64,000 nucleotides of DNA from Sulfurimonas paralvinellae (GCF_014905135.1 NZ_CP041406.1:558001-622000), one strand, 5' to 3'; shown: positions 25,114 through 35,686, counted from the first letter of the stretch. A program made the numbers and translations. The notes: generated from the letters alone by a model not told the origin.

Positions 25114-27030
25114 ATGGAAGCACTACAAAAAGCCTTTGATGCACGCAATAAAAAACTGAATAAAATTGAGAAAGTAAAAGCATTAAAATCTCCAAAAGAA
25201 GCTATTGAAAAACTCGAAGAGTATGCGAGAGAGGGATTCGCTTCTATACCCGAAGAAGATAAATTATACTTTTTAAAATGTTTCGGTATCTATTATCGTC
25301 CTGCAACACCTGAAAAGTTTATGCTGAAACTCCGCATTCCAGGCGGTTATATGAACGCGGAGCAGGCAAAAGTCATTGGTGAATGTGCTGAGGAATTTGG
25401 GCAGGATTACATTGACCTGACAACACGGGCACAGTGCGAGCTTCGTTATCTTCGTATTGAAGATCTGCCTACTATCATTAAACGTTTGGAAGATGTCGGT
25501 ATCAATGCTTATCAGACAGGGGTGGACAACATTCGTGGAATTATGGCTGATCCTTTTGATGAAAGAGCTTTTGATAATGTTCTGCCGTCACATCATATTC
25601 TTCTAAAGATGCAGGAGATGTTTTTAAATAACCCTGAATGGATCTCTGTTCTGCCAAGAAAGTTCAATACCGCCATAACCGGAAATATTGCCAACCGATG
25701 TAATGTTTTTTGTCATGATGCCTCTTTTGTATTGGCTCAAAAAGAGGGTGTATATGGTTACAATATGTACCTTGGCGGAAAAGTCGGTGTGGTCGGAAAA
25801 CCTGCTGATATCTTTTTGAAAAATGAAGAAGAAGTGCTCGCAGCATTTAACGCTATCATTGATATCTTCAAGTGTTTTGGTTTTCGAGACAACCGAAACA
25901 AAAATAGACTGCATTTTTTAATAGAAGCTGTAGGGATGACGGAGATAGCAGCAGCTATCCGTGAAAATGCCGGTATTGATTTTGCAGGAGCAGGTATGAC
26001 TATGACGCAGATGGATTATTTCGAGCCCGATCAGGGACGAGTTCAGTTGTGTGATGGTAGTTTTGGTGTGCATGTGGTTGTGCCATCTGGTGTTTTTAAA
26101 GGTTCATCAATGAAAGAGGCTGCCCGACTCTCGCAAACGTATGGAGATAGTGAGCTTCGTTTGGATATGGAACAGAGTTTGTACATTATGGGTATCAAAG
26201 ATGTCGATGCGCTTCTGCGTGAGAGCTATTTTGAAGAGTATAAAAGTCTGCACTCTCCCTACTTTAACCATTTGATCGCTTGTGCAGGAACGGCGCACTG
26301 TCCGTTTGGCGTGATAGAGAATAAAAATGATGCTATTGAGATGGCAACTTATCTTGATGAAAAAGTAGCGCTAGAATCAGGCCGCATCAGGCTTTATTGG
26401 TCTGCTTGTGTGAAAGGGTGTGGAATTCATGGTCTTGGTGATATTGGCTTTGAAGGGTGTAAAGCCAAGGTTAAGGGTATTAACGGCAGTGGTGTCAATA
26501 TCTATCTTGGTGGCAAGATAGCCGGAAACGGTGCATTGGAAGGCCATACGGTCTTAAAGGAGGCTCCGCTTGAATATGCAAAGTATTATGTAGAGTCACT
26601 TGCTGTTGAATATAAACGATTACGCTTGGAAAATGAAAGCTTTGAAGTATTTACGGACAGGATACTTCGAAATTTCACTAGTGCAAAAATTGGTTTTGTG
26701 ATGATGCTTCTGGCTTATTTTAGAGCTAAAAATATCGATGTGGATTTTGGATTTGAGACAAAAGTCTTAACAGGAAAGAATGAAGAGTTCGAGGTATTTG
26801 AACTTGGCCGCAGACTCTACTACCATTTTGCAAAAAAAGAGGCATATACTTCGTATGAGCGTTTTACAAATGTCATAAAAAGTGAAAAACTTGAAAATAT
26901 CAGAAAACTCTCGCCTGGTATTGATGAAAATATTGCACAGATGCTGGAGCTGATTTTGCATAGTGATGAAAAACGAAGAGCAGTTGTTTTTTCAGAGTTG
27001 ATTCCATTTATAATGCTGTATGAAAAATAA
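25114..27030 (+). CDS. nirA: Siroheme nitrite reductase (ferredoxin-type), possibly sulfite reductase
   Basis: The enzyme would carry out six-electron reduction of nitrite to ammonium in the cytoplasm. The 638-residue protein has the duplicated nitrite/sulfite reductase fold. Siroheme/[4Fe-4S] cysteines are in CAGTAHC (C390, C396) and CVKGC (C432, C436), and Arg/Asn-rich motifs TTRAQCELR and GNIANRCN are present. It is longer than plant or cyanobacterial NirA (about 510-590). Residues ~545-638 are a helix-rich extension without cysteines. It follows nasA, which supports nitrite over sulfite. No NAD(P)H/FAD domain is present, so a ferredoxin donor is expected. Confidence 0.88.
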   Translation: MEALQKAFDARNKKLNKIEKVKALKSPKEAIEKLEEYAREGFASIPEEDKLYFLKCFGIYYRPATPEKFMLKLRIPGGYMNAEQAKVIGECAEEFGQDYIDLTTRAQCELRYLRIEDLPTIIKRLEDVGINAYQTGVDNIRGIMADPFDERAFDNVLPSHHILLKMQEMFLNNPEWISVLPRKFNTAITGNIANRCNVFCHDASFVLAQKEGVYGYNMYLGGKVGVVGKPADIFLKNEEEVLAAFNAIIDIFKCFGFRDNRNKNRLHFLIEAVGMTEIAAAIRENAGIDFAGAGMTMTQMDYFEPDQGRVQLCDGSFGVHVVVPSGVFKGSSMKEAARLSQTYGDSELRLDMEQSLYIMGIKDVDALLRESYFEEYKSLHSPYFNHLIACAGTAHCPFGVIENKNDAIEMATYLDEKVALESGRIRLYWSACVKGCGIHGLGDIGFEGCKAKVKGINGSGVNIYLGGKIAGNGALEGHTVLKEAPLEYAKYYVESLAVEYKRLRLENESFEVFTDRILRNFTSAKIGFVMMLLAYFRAKNIDVDFGFETKVLTGKNEEFEVFELGRRLYYHFAKKEAYTSYERFTNVIKSEKLENIRKLSPGIDENIAQMLELILHSDEKRRAVVFSELIPFIMLYEK

Positions 27031-27071
27031 TGGAAGCTTAAATGAATTTTATCTTTTAACATTTTTTATGC

Positions 27072-27077
27072 TACAAT
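27072..27077 (+). promoter_or_regulatory. Predicted -10 for the degenerate GGDEF gene
   Basis: TACAAT sits 28 bases before the ATG at 27105, in the 74-base gap after nirA. Confidence 0.35.
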
Positions 27078-27104
27078 GAAGTAAATGTTTAAAAGGTGTG
27101 AAAG

Positions 27105-27692
27105 ATGATTGAAAGTGAATGGTTTCAATATTTAACGATCTCACTGGCTGTTTTACTGTTGGTAAGTCTCTATTTTAATTTTAAATTTGCGAAAATTATC
27201 AAAAAACATCATGTAAATCAAAACATTTTGATAAAGAATGCCTATTTTAATCCAGTGACTGAACTGCCTAACCGTATGAATGTAGAGCTTGTCATTGGTG
27301 AGCAGATTGACAGAGCATTAAGGCATAATCAGGAGTTTTTACTGACAGCTATTAAAATCACAAACTATCATGATGTAAAAGTGCGCTCTCAAAAACTTGC
27401 AGATGAATTTATGCTTGAAGCAAGTAATAGAGTGCTCGATTCTGTACGTGATGAAGATATCGTCTCACAAATTTCCGATGATGGTTTTCTTATTGTCTTC
27501 AATGAATATCTGCAAGAAGAGAATTACGGGATTATCGCCAATAGGATAAAAAAAGCCTTTGAAGATGAGCCTCATATCAATACAAAATATCACATCGAAT
27601 TTAATATTGCACTTGGCAATACTAAATATCCGAATGACGGGACAGATGCAGCTCTGTTGATAGACAGAGCAGTACACAACGCATTAAAGTAA
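27105..27692 (+). CDS. Membrane-anchored degenerate GGDEF domain protein
   Basis: This is a 195-residue protein with one N-terminal membrane helix (LTISLAVLLLVSLYFNF, residues ~10-27) and a GGDEF-type domain (FNPVTELPNRMNVE near 48 to the end). The signature loop reads SDDGF instead of GGDEF, and several substrate-binding residues are absent. Diguanylate cyclase activity is therefore unlikely. It may be a GTP/c-di-GMP sensor or a structural partner of another GGDEF protein. It lies between nirA and pyrH and seems to have its own promoter. Confidence 0.82.
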   Translation: MIESEWFQYLTISLAVLLLVSLYFNFKFAKIIKKHHVNQNILIKNAYFNPVTELPNRMNVELVIGEQIDRALRHNQEFLLTAIKITNYHDVKVRSQKLADEFMLEASNRVLDSVRDEDIVSQISDDGFLIVFNEYLQEENYGIIANRIKKAFEDEPHINTKYHIEFNIALGNTKYPNDGTDAALLIDRAVHNALK

Positions 27693-27697
27693 AATAA

Positions 27698-28456
<759 letters not shown>

Positions 28457-28468
28457 AGGAAAAAATAG

Positions 28469-28690
28469 ATGAAAGTCGAAGAATTAACAGCTAAGGTTTT
28501 AGCACAAAATCCAAATATGGACCGTTATCAATTAGCGATAGCAGTTGCTAAAAGATGTGATGAATTAGAGAATGGTGCAACTAGTAAACTTAATGTAAAT
28601 ACAAGTCATATTAAGTCTGCTGACCTTGCGTTGATGGAAATCGCTGAAGGCCTCATCGTCGTTAAAGGCTTTACTAAAAAAGCAGAGTAG
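28469..28690 (+). CDS. rpoZ: RNA polymerase omega subunit
   Basis: This is a 73-residue small protein that stabilises the beta' subunit of RNA polymerase. The segment NPNMDRYQLAIAVAKRCDEL matches the conserved RpoZ helix that contacts beta'. The length is typical for Campylobacterota. It lies between pyrH and the (p)ppGpp synthetase gene. The rpoZ-spoT pairing is common in bacteria. Confidence 0.94.
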   Translation: MKVEELTAKVLAQNPNMDRYQLAIAVAKRCDELENGATSKLNVNTSHIKSADLALMEIAEGLIVVKGFTKKAE

Positions 28691-28694
28691 TCTT

Positions 28695-30848
28695 TTGGGA
28701 CTGAATCAAATCAACATCGAAAAGATAAAACATCTACGTGATGTGGATTCAGCCTCCTCCTATCTGTTTTCACAGATGCCCCCCTCACAAACATTACAAG
28801 AAGCACTTGATTTTTCTATAGAAGCTCATAAAGAGCAGTTTAGAAAAAGTGGTGAGCCCTATATTGTTCATCCGATTTTAGTCGCTTCTATTGTCGCTGC
28901 ATTGACAAACGATGAAGCTATGGTGATTTCTGCACTGCTTCATGATGTTGTTGAAGATACAGATATCCCTATAGCTGAGATTGAAGAGCAGTTTGGTGCC
29001 GATGTAGCTCACCTAGTATCGGGTCTTACGAAGATAGATCTCATTCGCGACAGCGAGCTTGTTCCTTCAAATTCTGATGAAAAGCTGGTCGTTTCTGCGC
29101 TCTCATTTAGAAAAATGCTGCTGGCAAGTATTGAAGATGTCCGAGTACTTGTCGTAAAGCTTTGTGACAGACTGCATAATATGCTGACACTTGATGCGTT
29201 GCCTGCACATAAACAAAGAAGAATTGCGGAAGAGACGCTTGTCGTATATGCACCGATCGCCCATCGTCTTGGTATCAGTTTTTTGAAAAATATTTTGGAA
29301 GATTTGAGCTTTGGTTATCTTTTTCCCGAAGAGAAGCATCATATAGACAACTATCTTGACACCAATTATCATGCTATTGAAATGAAGTTGAGCGAATTTA
29401 AAGAGTCTATATCTAAGATACTCATCAAGAATGGTTTTTGTGAAGATGATTTTGAAGTGCTCTCAAGAATTAAACACCGATATTCCATTTATCTTAAAAT
29501 GCAGAGAAAAGGTGTGAGTATCGATGAGGTTTTGGATCTCTTAGCGGTAAGAATTCTGACAAAAGAACCGATAAAATGCTACGATGCTCTTGGTCTGGTG
29601 CATTTGAATTTCCGTCCTCTTGCTTCACGTTTTAAAGACTATATTGCTGTGGCCAAAGACAATGGTTATCAGACTATTCACACGACTGTTTTTCATAAGA
29701 CTGCTATTTTTGAGGTGCAGATTCGAACCTATGAAATGCATAAGACAGCAGAACTTGGTGTTGCTGCGCACTGGAAATACAAAAGCGGCGGGAACAATAT
29801 AAAACTTGACTGGCTTGATAATTTACAGTATCAAAATGAATCAGTTGAAGATTTTTATGCACTTATTAAGAATGATCTTTATTCTGAAGATATATCGGTC
29901 TTTTCGCCGACAGGAGATGCTTTTACATTGCCGCGCGGAGCAGTTGCACTTGATTTTGCCTATGCTGTGCACTCAGAAGTCGGAAATAAAGCAACTGCTG
30001 CACTTATAAACAAAACAAAGTCTTCACTGCTGACAGAGCTTAATAACGGCGATATTGTCAAGATATTTATCGGTGACAAGGTGCAGACACGATGTTCCTG
30101 GATCGATGCAGTCAAGACTTCAAAAGCAAAAACCAATATGAAGCTCAACTGTAATGCAAGGTTGCGTGAGATCAATCTTAAATTGGCCATAAGTATTGTG
30201 GCAACAGCTATGAATTTGAATTACTCCCGTGTGGAAGAGTGGTTTAAGCAGCATAATTGTGATTCGATCTCAAACATTCCAAATGATATAGAACAGTTTA
30301 AAAACGTTCTGCATAAATATGTTGCTGATATCAGTAAGAACAGCCGCTTCAAAGCATTTATTTCACGTCATAGATTCAAGTTGAAAAAGTATGAGTTTTC
30401 AGGACTGGAAGTTTACTCGACAAGCAATATAAGTGATGTTGTCTTTGACTATTGCTGTCATCCTAAACCGGGTGATGAAGTGATGGCCTTTTTAGAAAAA
30501 GGCAAAGCTCACGTACACCACAAAATGTGTTCCAATGCTGCTAAAAAACTAGAAGCTGGTGAGCCGATGGTCTTTGTTCGCTGGATGCAGAAAAATCTTT
30601 ATAAATACAAGCTGATAGCCTCACTGCACAATGAGAAAGGGGCACTTGCCGAATTTTTGACATATTTGGTAAAATTAGACATTGATATTTCATCCATTGA
30701 GCTTGGAAAAGAACATTCTGATTATATTCAATACTGCGAGCTTGTTTTTACAAGCAAAGAAGCTGATATTAACAGACTTCGTGCTAAAATAGAGTCAAAT
30801 ATAAAAGTTATTCATCTTGTACGAACAGATGATGCATATAAAAATTAA
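28695..30848 (+). CDS. spoT: Bifunctional (p)ppGpp synthetase/hydrolase
   Basis: The protein makes and degrades the stringent-response alarmone. In its 717 residues the HD hydrolase domain comes first (EPYIVHP near 52, LLHDVVEDTDI near 91). The synthetase domain follows (RIKHRYSIYLKMQRKG near 258; DYIAVAKDNGYQTIHT near 315). Then come a TGS domain (ISVFSPTGDAFTLPRGAVALDFAYAVHS) and a C-terminal ACT-like domain. The HD residues are intact, so hydrolase activity is expected, as in the single Rel/Spo of Campylobacterota. The apparent start is a TTG at 28695, 4 bases after rpoZ; another start a few codons downstream is possible. Confidence 0.94.
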   Translation: MGLNQINIEKIKHLRDVDSASSYLFSQMPPSQTLQEALDFSIEAHKEQFRKSGEPYIVHPILVASIVAALTNDEAMVISALLHDVVEDTDIPIAEIEEQFGADVAHLVSGLTKIDLIRDSELVPSNSDEKLVVSALSFRKMLLASIEDVRVLVVKLCDRLHNMLTLDALPAHKQRRIAEETLVVYAPIAHRLGISFLKNILEDLSFGYLFPEEKHHIDNYLDTNYHAIEMKLSEFKESISKILIKNGFCEDDFEVLSRIKHRYSIYLKMQRKGVSIDEVLDLLAVRILTKEPIKCYDALGLVHLNFRPLASRFKDYIAVAKDNGYQTIHTTVFHKTAIFEVQIRTYEMHKTAELGVAAHWKYKSGGNNIKLDWLDNLQYQNESVEDFYALIKNDLYSEDISVFSPTGDAFTLPRGAVALDFAYAVHSEVGNKATAALINKTKSSLLTELNNGDIVKIFIGDKVQTRCSWIDAVKTSKAKTNMKLNCNARLREINLKLAISIVATAMNLNYSRVEEWFKQHNCDSISNIPNDIEQFKNVLHKYVADISKNSRFKAFISRHRFKLKKYEFSGLEVYSTSNISDVVFDYCCHPKPGDEVMAFLEKGKAHVHHKMCSNAAKKLEAGEPMVFVRWMQKNLYKYKLIASLHNEKGALAEFLTYLVKLDIDISSIELGKEHSDYIQYCELVFTSKEADINRLRAKIESNIKVIHLVRTDDAYKN

Positions 30849-30874
30849 AATTTATGATAAAGAGAAAAGATTAG

Positions 30875-32083
30875 ATGGTAAATGAGGCGTTAAAAGAGAT
30901 AAATAGAGGCTGTGCTGAGATCATAGACAACGAAAGAGTTGAAAAACTTTTAAAAGCTTATTATGAAGAAGGAAAAACCTATACTGTAAAAGCAGGATTT
31001 GATCCTACAGCTCCTGATCTGCATCTTGGGCATACGGTTTTGTTGCAAAAACTAGCAGCTTTTCAAAAATATGGTGGGCGTGTACAGTTTCTTATCGGTA
31101 GTTTTACTGCAATGATCGGTGATCCGACAGGAAAGAATGTAACAAGAAAGATCCTCACGCAGGAAGAGATCGTTAAAAATATAGAATCCTATACATCACA
31201 GGCTTTTAAGATCTTAGACAAAGAAAAAACAGATATCGTCTATAATAACGAGTGGCTCGATGAACTTGGTGCTGCCGGGATGCTGCAACTTGCTTCAAAC
31301 CTTACTGTCGCGCGTATGCTGGAGCGTGATGATTTTTCTAAACGATATTCTGCAAATACTCCGATAGCTGTGAGTGAATTCATGTACCCGCTGCTTCAAG
31401 GCTATGACAGTGTTCATTTGCAATCGGACATTGAAATAGGTGGAACAGATCAGAAGTTCAATCTTTTGATGGGACGCCAACTGCAAAAGGCCTATGGACT
31501 GAAAAAACAGCAGGCAGTTCTTATGATGCCTATTTTGGAAGGTCTTGACGGTGTGCAGAAGATGAGTAAGTCACTTGGAAACTACATCGGTGTTTCTGAT
31601 GAGCCAAATGATATGTTTGGAAAGGTTCTTAGTATTTCGGATGAGTTGATGTGGCGCTATTATGAACTTTTAAGTACGAAATCTCTCGATGATATTGCTG
31701 CACTTAAGTCCGGTGTTGCAGATGGTTCTTTGCACCCTAAGAAAGTCAAAGAAGATTTGGCATTGGAAATCACAGAGCGTTTTCACTCTAAAGAAGCGGC
31801 ACAAAATGCAAAAGATGAGTTTGAAAAAGTTCATGCAAAAAGTCAGATTCCATCAGATATACAAGAGTTTGAAATTCAATCTGAAGATGGAGAGGTGTGG
31901 ATAGCGAAAGCCTTGGTTGATTGTGGGCTCGAACCATCTACTTCTCAGGCAAGAAGAGATATTAAGCAAGGTGGTGTTAAAATAAACCAAGAAAAAGTCT
32001 CTGATATGCAATTACAGTTGACACCGGGAGAGTATCTTCTTCAGGTCGGAAAAAGAAAATTTGCACAGTTAAAGGTGAAATAA
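30875..32083 (+). CDS. tyrS: Tyrosyl-tRNA synthetase
   Basis: This enzyme charges tRNA-Tyr with tyrosine. The 402-residue class I synthetase has the HIGH-like motif HLGH near residue 49 and KMSKS near 229. It has YPLLQGYDSVHLQSDIEIGGTDQ for tyrosine binding and a C-terminal S4 domain (SQARRDIKQGGVKIN). The stop overlaps the ATG of the following gene (taATG), which indicates coupling. Confidence 0.97.
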   Translation: MVNEALKEINRGCAEIIDNERVEKLLKAYYEEGKTYTVKAGFDPTAPDLHLGHTVLLQKLAAFQKYGGRVQFLIGSFTAMIGDPTGKNVTRKILTQEEIVKNIESYTSQAFKILDKEKTDIVYNNEWLDELGAAGMLQLASNLTVARMLERDDFSKRYSANTPIAVSEFMYPLLQGYDSVHLQSDIEIGGTDQKFNLLMGRQLQKAYGLKKQQAVLMMPILEGLDGVQKMSKSLGNYIGVSDEPNDMFGKVLSISDELMWRYYELLSTKSLDDIAALKSGVADGSLHPKKVKEDLALEITERFHSKEAAQNAKDEFEKVHAKSQIPSDIQEFEIQSEDGEVWIAKALVDCGLEPSTSQARRDIKQGGVKINQEKVSDMQLQLTPGEYLLQVGKRKFAQLKVK

Positions 32084-33174
32084 TGAGTTTTAAACCATTG
32101 AAAATTGGAAAATATGTTATAGAAAAACCAATCGTGCAAGGCGGAATGGGTGTCGGTATCAGTTGGGATCAGTTAGCAGGTTCGGTTTCAGCTGAAGGCG
32201 GACTCGGTGTTATTTCTGCTGTTGGAACAGGGTATTATAAAGATAAAGAGTATGCAAAGAAACTAGTTGCAGACAGACCTTTAAGCGAAGCGAACTTCTA
32301 TTCTAAAGAGGGCTTCGATGCAATTATTAAAAATGCAAGAAAACTATGCGGCGATAAACCGTTAGCGGCAAATATTCTTTATGCTATCAATGATTATGGA
32401 AGAGTTGTACGTGATGCATGTGAATCGGGTATTGATATTATCATTACAGGTGCCGGACTTCCGACAAATATGCCGGAATTTACCGAAGGCTACCCCGATG
32501 TTGCTCTTGTACCTATTGTTTCATCTGCAAAAGCATTAAAGATTATCTGTAAGCGTTGGAAAAAGCGTTATGACAGAATTCCTGATGCTGTTGTTGTCGA
32601 AGGACCAAAATCAGGTGGACACCAGGGATTTACATATGAGCAGTGTAAACTGCCGGAAAATCAACTTGAAAATATTGTCGGTCCTGTTGTTGAAGAAGCA
32701 GCGCTATGGGGAGATATTCCTGTTATTGCAGCCGGTGGTATCTGGGATAAGAATGATATTGAAGATATGTTGAGTCGTGGTGCGCGTGGTGTTCAGATGG
32801 GTACACGATTTATAGGGACATATGAATGTGATGCTCACGCAAACTTTAAAAAGGTGCTTCTTGATGCTAAAAAAGAGGATATAGTTCTTATGTCTTCTCC
32901 TGTTGGTTACCCTGCACAGGGTGTCGTTACAAATTTAACGCATCTCGTTGAAAAAAGAGAAGGACCGGCCATTAAGTGTATCTCTAACTGTGTTGCACCG
33001 TGTAACAGAGGTGAAGAGGCGAAGGTAGTAGGTTTTTGTATTGCAGACAGACTCTCCGATGCTTATGAAGGAAATACGGAAACAGGACTGTTCTTCTCAG
33101 GAACAAACGGCTATAGACTTGACAAGATTATCTCTGTCAAAGAATTAATAGAAAAATTAATGCAAGGCGAATAG
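32083..33174 (+). CDS. Nitronate monooxygenase-like FMN protein
   Basis: This 363-residue FMN-dependent TIM barrel belongs to the 2-nitropropane dioxygenase/nitronate monooxygenase family. Its motifs are PIVQGGMGVGIS near residue 15, a GGLGVIS loop, VEGPKSGGHQG near 180, PVIAAGGIWD near 212 and GVQMGTRFIGT near 235. Members oxidise alkyl nitronates, and some serve as enoyl-ACP reductase (FabK). The true substrate here cannot be told from sequence. A CxSNCVAPCNRGEE segment near 305 gives extra cysteines. It overlaps the tyrS stop by 1 base and is followed by amiC. Confidence 0.86.
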   Translation: MSFKPLKIGKYVIEKPIVQGGMGVGISWDQLAGSVSAEGGLGVISAVGTGYYKDKEYAKKLVADRPLSEANFYSKEGFDAIIKNARKLCGDKPLAANILYAINDYGRVVRDACESGIDIIITGAGLPTNMPEFTEGYPDVALVPIVSSAKALKIICKRWKKRYDRIPDAVVVEGPKSGGHQGFTYEQCKLPENQLENIVGPVVEEAALWGDIPVIAAGGIWDKNDIEDMLSRGARGVQMGTRFIGTYECDAHANFKKVLLDAKKEDIVLMSSPVGYPAQGVVTNLTHLVEKREGPAIKCISNCVAPCNRGEEAKVVGFCIADRLSDAYEGNTETGLFFSGTNGYRLDKIISVKELIEKLMQGE

Positions 33175-33181
33175 GCAGCTA

Positions 33182-34579
33182 ATGCTTCGCTTTGTTGTCC
33201 TCTTTCTCCTTTTATTGGTGTCGCTTTATGGACAAAGCGACAAAGAACTTTTAAGCCGAGCCAATACATACGCAAAATCTTCCAGTAAAACAGATCAGTT
33301 CCGTGCATATAATGACTATAAGAACCTTTATCTTCGTGCTTTAATGAACGATGATAACAAGATTAAAAAATTCGCACTTGAAGGTATTGTCAGTTCAGGG
33401 AATAAACTGCATATAGATGTCACAGATTATGCAAGGGAACTATTGCATATGAAGTCTTCTTATACGCCGCCAAAGCCAAAGAAAGTGCAAACAAAGAAGA
33501 ACAAAAATATAAAAATCAAATCATCTCATAAACTCAAAGCAGTTCGATGGAAAGATGGCAGACTTATTCTGAAATTTGATAAAAAACTGCGTAACAATCA
33601 GATAAATTACTTTACTTTATATGATTCAAAAACAAAAAAGTATAAATATGTCTTTGATATTCATGCTTCTATGCTGACAAAATCACAGAGATTGCAAAAA
33701 AGTGGAATTGACAGTATAAAATTAGCACAATATAACTCTTATACACTCCGGCTTGTCATTGCACACAGCAAAAAATTAAGTATACACTTTAAAAAAGATG
33801 GGTCGATACTCTATATTCGCATGGCAAAATCATATTGTAAGCCGAATAAAACTGTTAAGAAAGCGAAGAAATCACAAGAAAAGATCTATGTGAGACCTCG
33901 TAAAAATAAAGTCATTGTTATCGATCCCGGACATGGCGGCAAAGACCCAGGTGCTATAGGCTACAGGCATTATAGAGAAAAGATGGTAGTACTCCAGATT
34001 GCGAAGGAGTTGAAAAAAATCCTTAAATCACGGGGTTATAAGGTCTATATGACACGAGACAGAGACAAGTTTATAAAGTTACGACATAGAACGAAGTTTG
34101 CAAATGATAAAGGTGCTGATATTTTCGTTAGTATTCACGCAAATGCCGTCAGTAGAAAAAATGCAAAAAAAGCACAGGGAATTGAAAGTTATTTTCTTTC
34201 AACAACACGTTCATCAAGAGCGAAAAAAGTTGCAGAGCTAGAAAACTCTGCTGACTTGGAAGATATGAACTTCTACGGCAAAGAGTGCTTTTTAAATACA
34301 ATAAACTCACATAATATCATTGCTGCAAATAAATTGGCTATAGATCTGCAGCGAGGTGCACTTGCCTCATTGAAAAAACGGTATAAAAATGTAAAGGATG
34401 CCGGTGTGCGTGAGGGACCTTTTTGGGTTTTAGTCGGTGCCCAAATGCCATCTGTACTTGTTGAAGTCGGTTTTATTACACACCCTACAGAAGCAAGAAG
34501 ACTGGCAAACAGAGAGTATCAAAAGACAATGGCAAAAGGCCTTGCCAATGGAATTGAAAGATATTTCATGCACAATTAG
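33182..34579 (+). CDS. amiC: N-acetylmuramoyl-L-alanine amidase with AMIN-like domain
   Basis: This periplasmic zinc amidase splits peptidoglycan stem peptides from glycan, needed for cell separation. The 465-residue precursor has a signal peptide (VVLFLLLLVSLYG), a Lys-rich region, an AMIN-like domain (about 115-215) and an Amidase_3 domain (about 235-465). The zinc ligands are in DPGHGGKD and SIHANA, the second ligand is the Glu after HYR, and the catalytic Glu is in LVEVGFITHP. The gene end overlaps that of the convergent DHH gene by 4 bases. Confidence 0.93.
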   Translation: MLRFVVLFLLLLVSLYGQSDKELLSRANTYAKSSSKTDQFRAYNDYKNLYLRALMNDDNKIKKFALEGIVSSGNKLHIDVTDYARELLHMKSSYTPPKPKKVQTKKNKNIKIKSSHKLKAVRWKDGRLILKFDKKLRNNQINYFTLYDSKTKKYKYVFDIHASMLTKSQRLQKSGIDSIKLAQYNSYTLRLVIAHSKKLSIHFKKDGSILYIRMAKSYCKPNKTVKKAKKSQEKIYVRPRKNKVIVIDPGHGGKDPGAIGYRHYREKMVVLQIAKELKKILKSRGYKVYMTRDRDKFIKLRHRTKFANDKGADIFVSIHANAVSRKNAKKAQGIESYFLSTTRSSRAKKVAELENSADLEDMNFYGKECFLNTINSHNIIAANKLAIDLQRGALASLKKRYKNVKDAGVREGPFWVLVGAQMPSVLVEVGFITHPTEARRLANREYQKTMAKGLANGIERYFMHN

Positions 34580-35667
34580 GCTTGAATATCTTCTTCCTTT
34601 TTGTACTCTAAGTCTCCTGCACGCGACTCTTTTTCATTGATGAGGCGTTCGATCTGTGCTTTTACTTTGTCATAACGGAATTGTTCTTTAAAGCCCTGTA
34701 TTCTTCCACCGGCAGCATTGGGATGTCCACCGCCGTTTGCCCACTCTTTAGATATCTGAGAAACACTCACTTGATTATTTGCGCGCAGACTCATTGTCCC
34801 GCGTGAGCTGACATCGACGATGAAATCATACTCCGGATACTGTGTTAAGAAACCGTTTCCAATGATGGAAGTATTTCCAAGACCGTAGCTGAGATAACCA
34901 CGGTATCCTTTATAGTAGATAGTTCGCTCTGAACGTGAACGGCCAAGCAACTCAACGACATATTTTGTAGCAAGGTTGTCGAGTGTATCGTTCTTGTCCT
35001 TTTTAAAAAAATTCTTCTTCAAAAAGTATATTTTTTCATCTAGAACTATCGGTGCATCGGGTTCATTAATATATTTCGCTGCTTCATGCAAAAGTGAAAG
35101 TTTATACTCCGAATCTTCTTCTGGGAACATTGTACGGTTGAGTTCACGCGTTTCAGTAACAAGACGCATACAGACTTTGCCATACTCAAAGCTTTCGTGC
35201 TCTTCTTGTTTCCACAGATCAACTGCATTGACGACATCTACATATTTCTGCATCCACTCAGGCTCATTAAAATCAAAATGTTCTTTAGCATAGTCATAGG
35301 TGATTTTTGTAGCACAGCGTGAGGTGTCTAAAAAATACCAGTCATACTTCTTCGCACTCTCTTCACCACTGCCATGATGATCTAAAAGTTGGAGTGTGAC
35401 ATCAATCTTGTTTTCGTTAAGTTTTCTTACTTCATGTGTTAGCCATTTTGATTCATCAGCAGTTAGATTAAGGTCGGTAATAAGAATAAATGCAGGAACT
35501 TTCTGCTCTTTTATCTTTTCAAGGATGAGTTCGAGTTTTTGTTTTACTTCAGCACCATAGTTGGCATTATAATTATATTTTGTATAGGGTGTGTACATCA
35601 TTACGAGCTGGCAGCTGTATCCGTCGAGATCGATATGTGAGAGATGATGGATGGTTCTGTTTTTCAT
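34576..35667 (-). CDS. DHH/DHHA1 family phosphoesterase
   Basis: This 363-residue cytoplasmic phosphodiesterase has DHH motifs HIDLDGYS near residue 10 and LLDHHGSGE near 97. The DHHA1 motif is GGGHPNAAGG near 325. These match the NrnA/oligoribonuclease-like group that degrades short RNAs or cyclic-dinucleotide products. The exact substrate is not shown by sequence. It starts 19 bases after flhA and is probably in the rrf2-flhA operon. Confidence 0.88.
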   Translation of the reverse strand: MKNRTIHHLSHIDLDGYSCQLVMMYTPYTKYNYNANYGAEVKQKLELILEKIKEQKVPAFILITDLNLTADESKWLTHEVRKLNENKIDVTLQLLDHHGSGEESAKKYDWYFLDTSRCATKITYDYAKEHFDFNEPEWMQKYVDVVNAVDLWKQEEHESFEYGKVCMRLVTETRELNRTMFPEEDSEYKLSLLHEAAKYINEPDAPIVLDEKIYFLKKNFFKKDKNDTLDNLATKYVVELLGRSRSERTIYYKGYRGYLSYGLGNTSIIGNGFLTQYPEYDFIVDVSSRGTMSLRANNQVSVSQISKEWANGGGHPNAAGGRIQGFKEQFRYDKVKAQIERLINEKESRAGDLEYKKEEDIQA

Positions 35668-35686
35668 TGTTTACCTTATTTGAATT

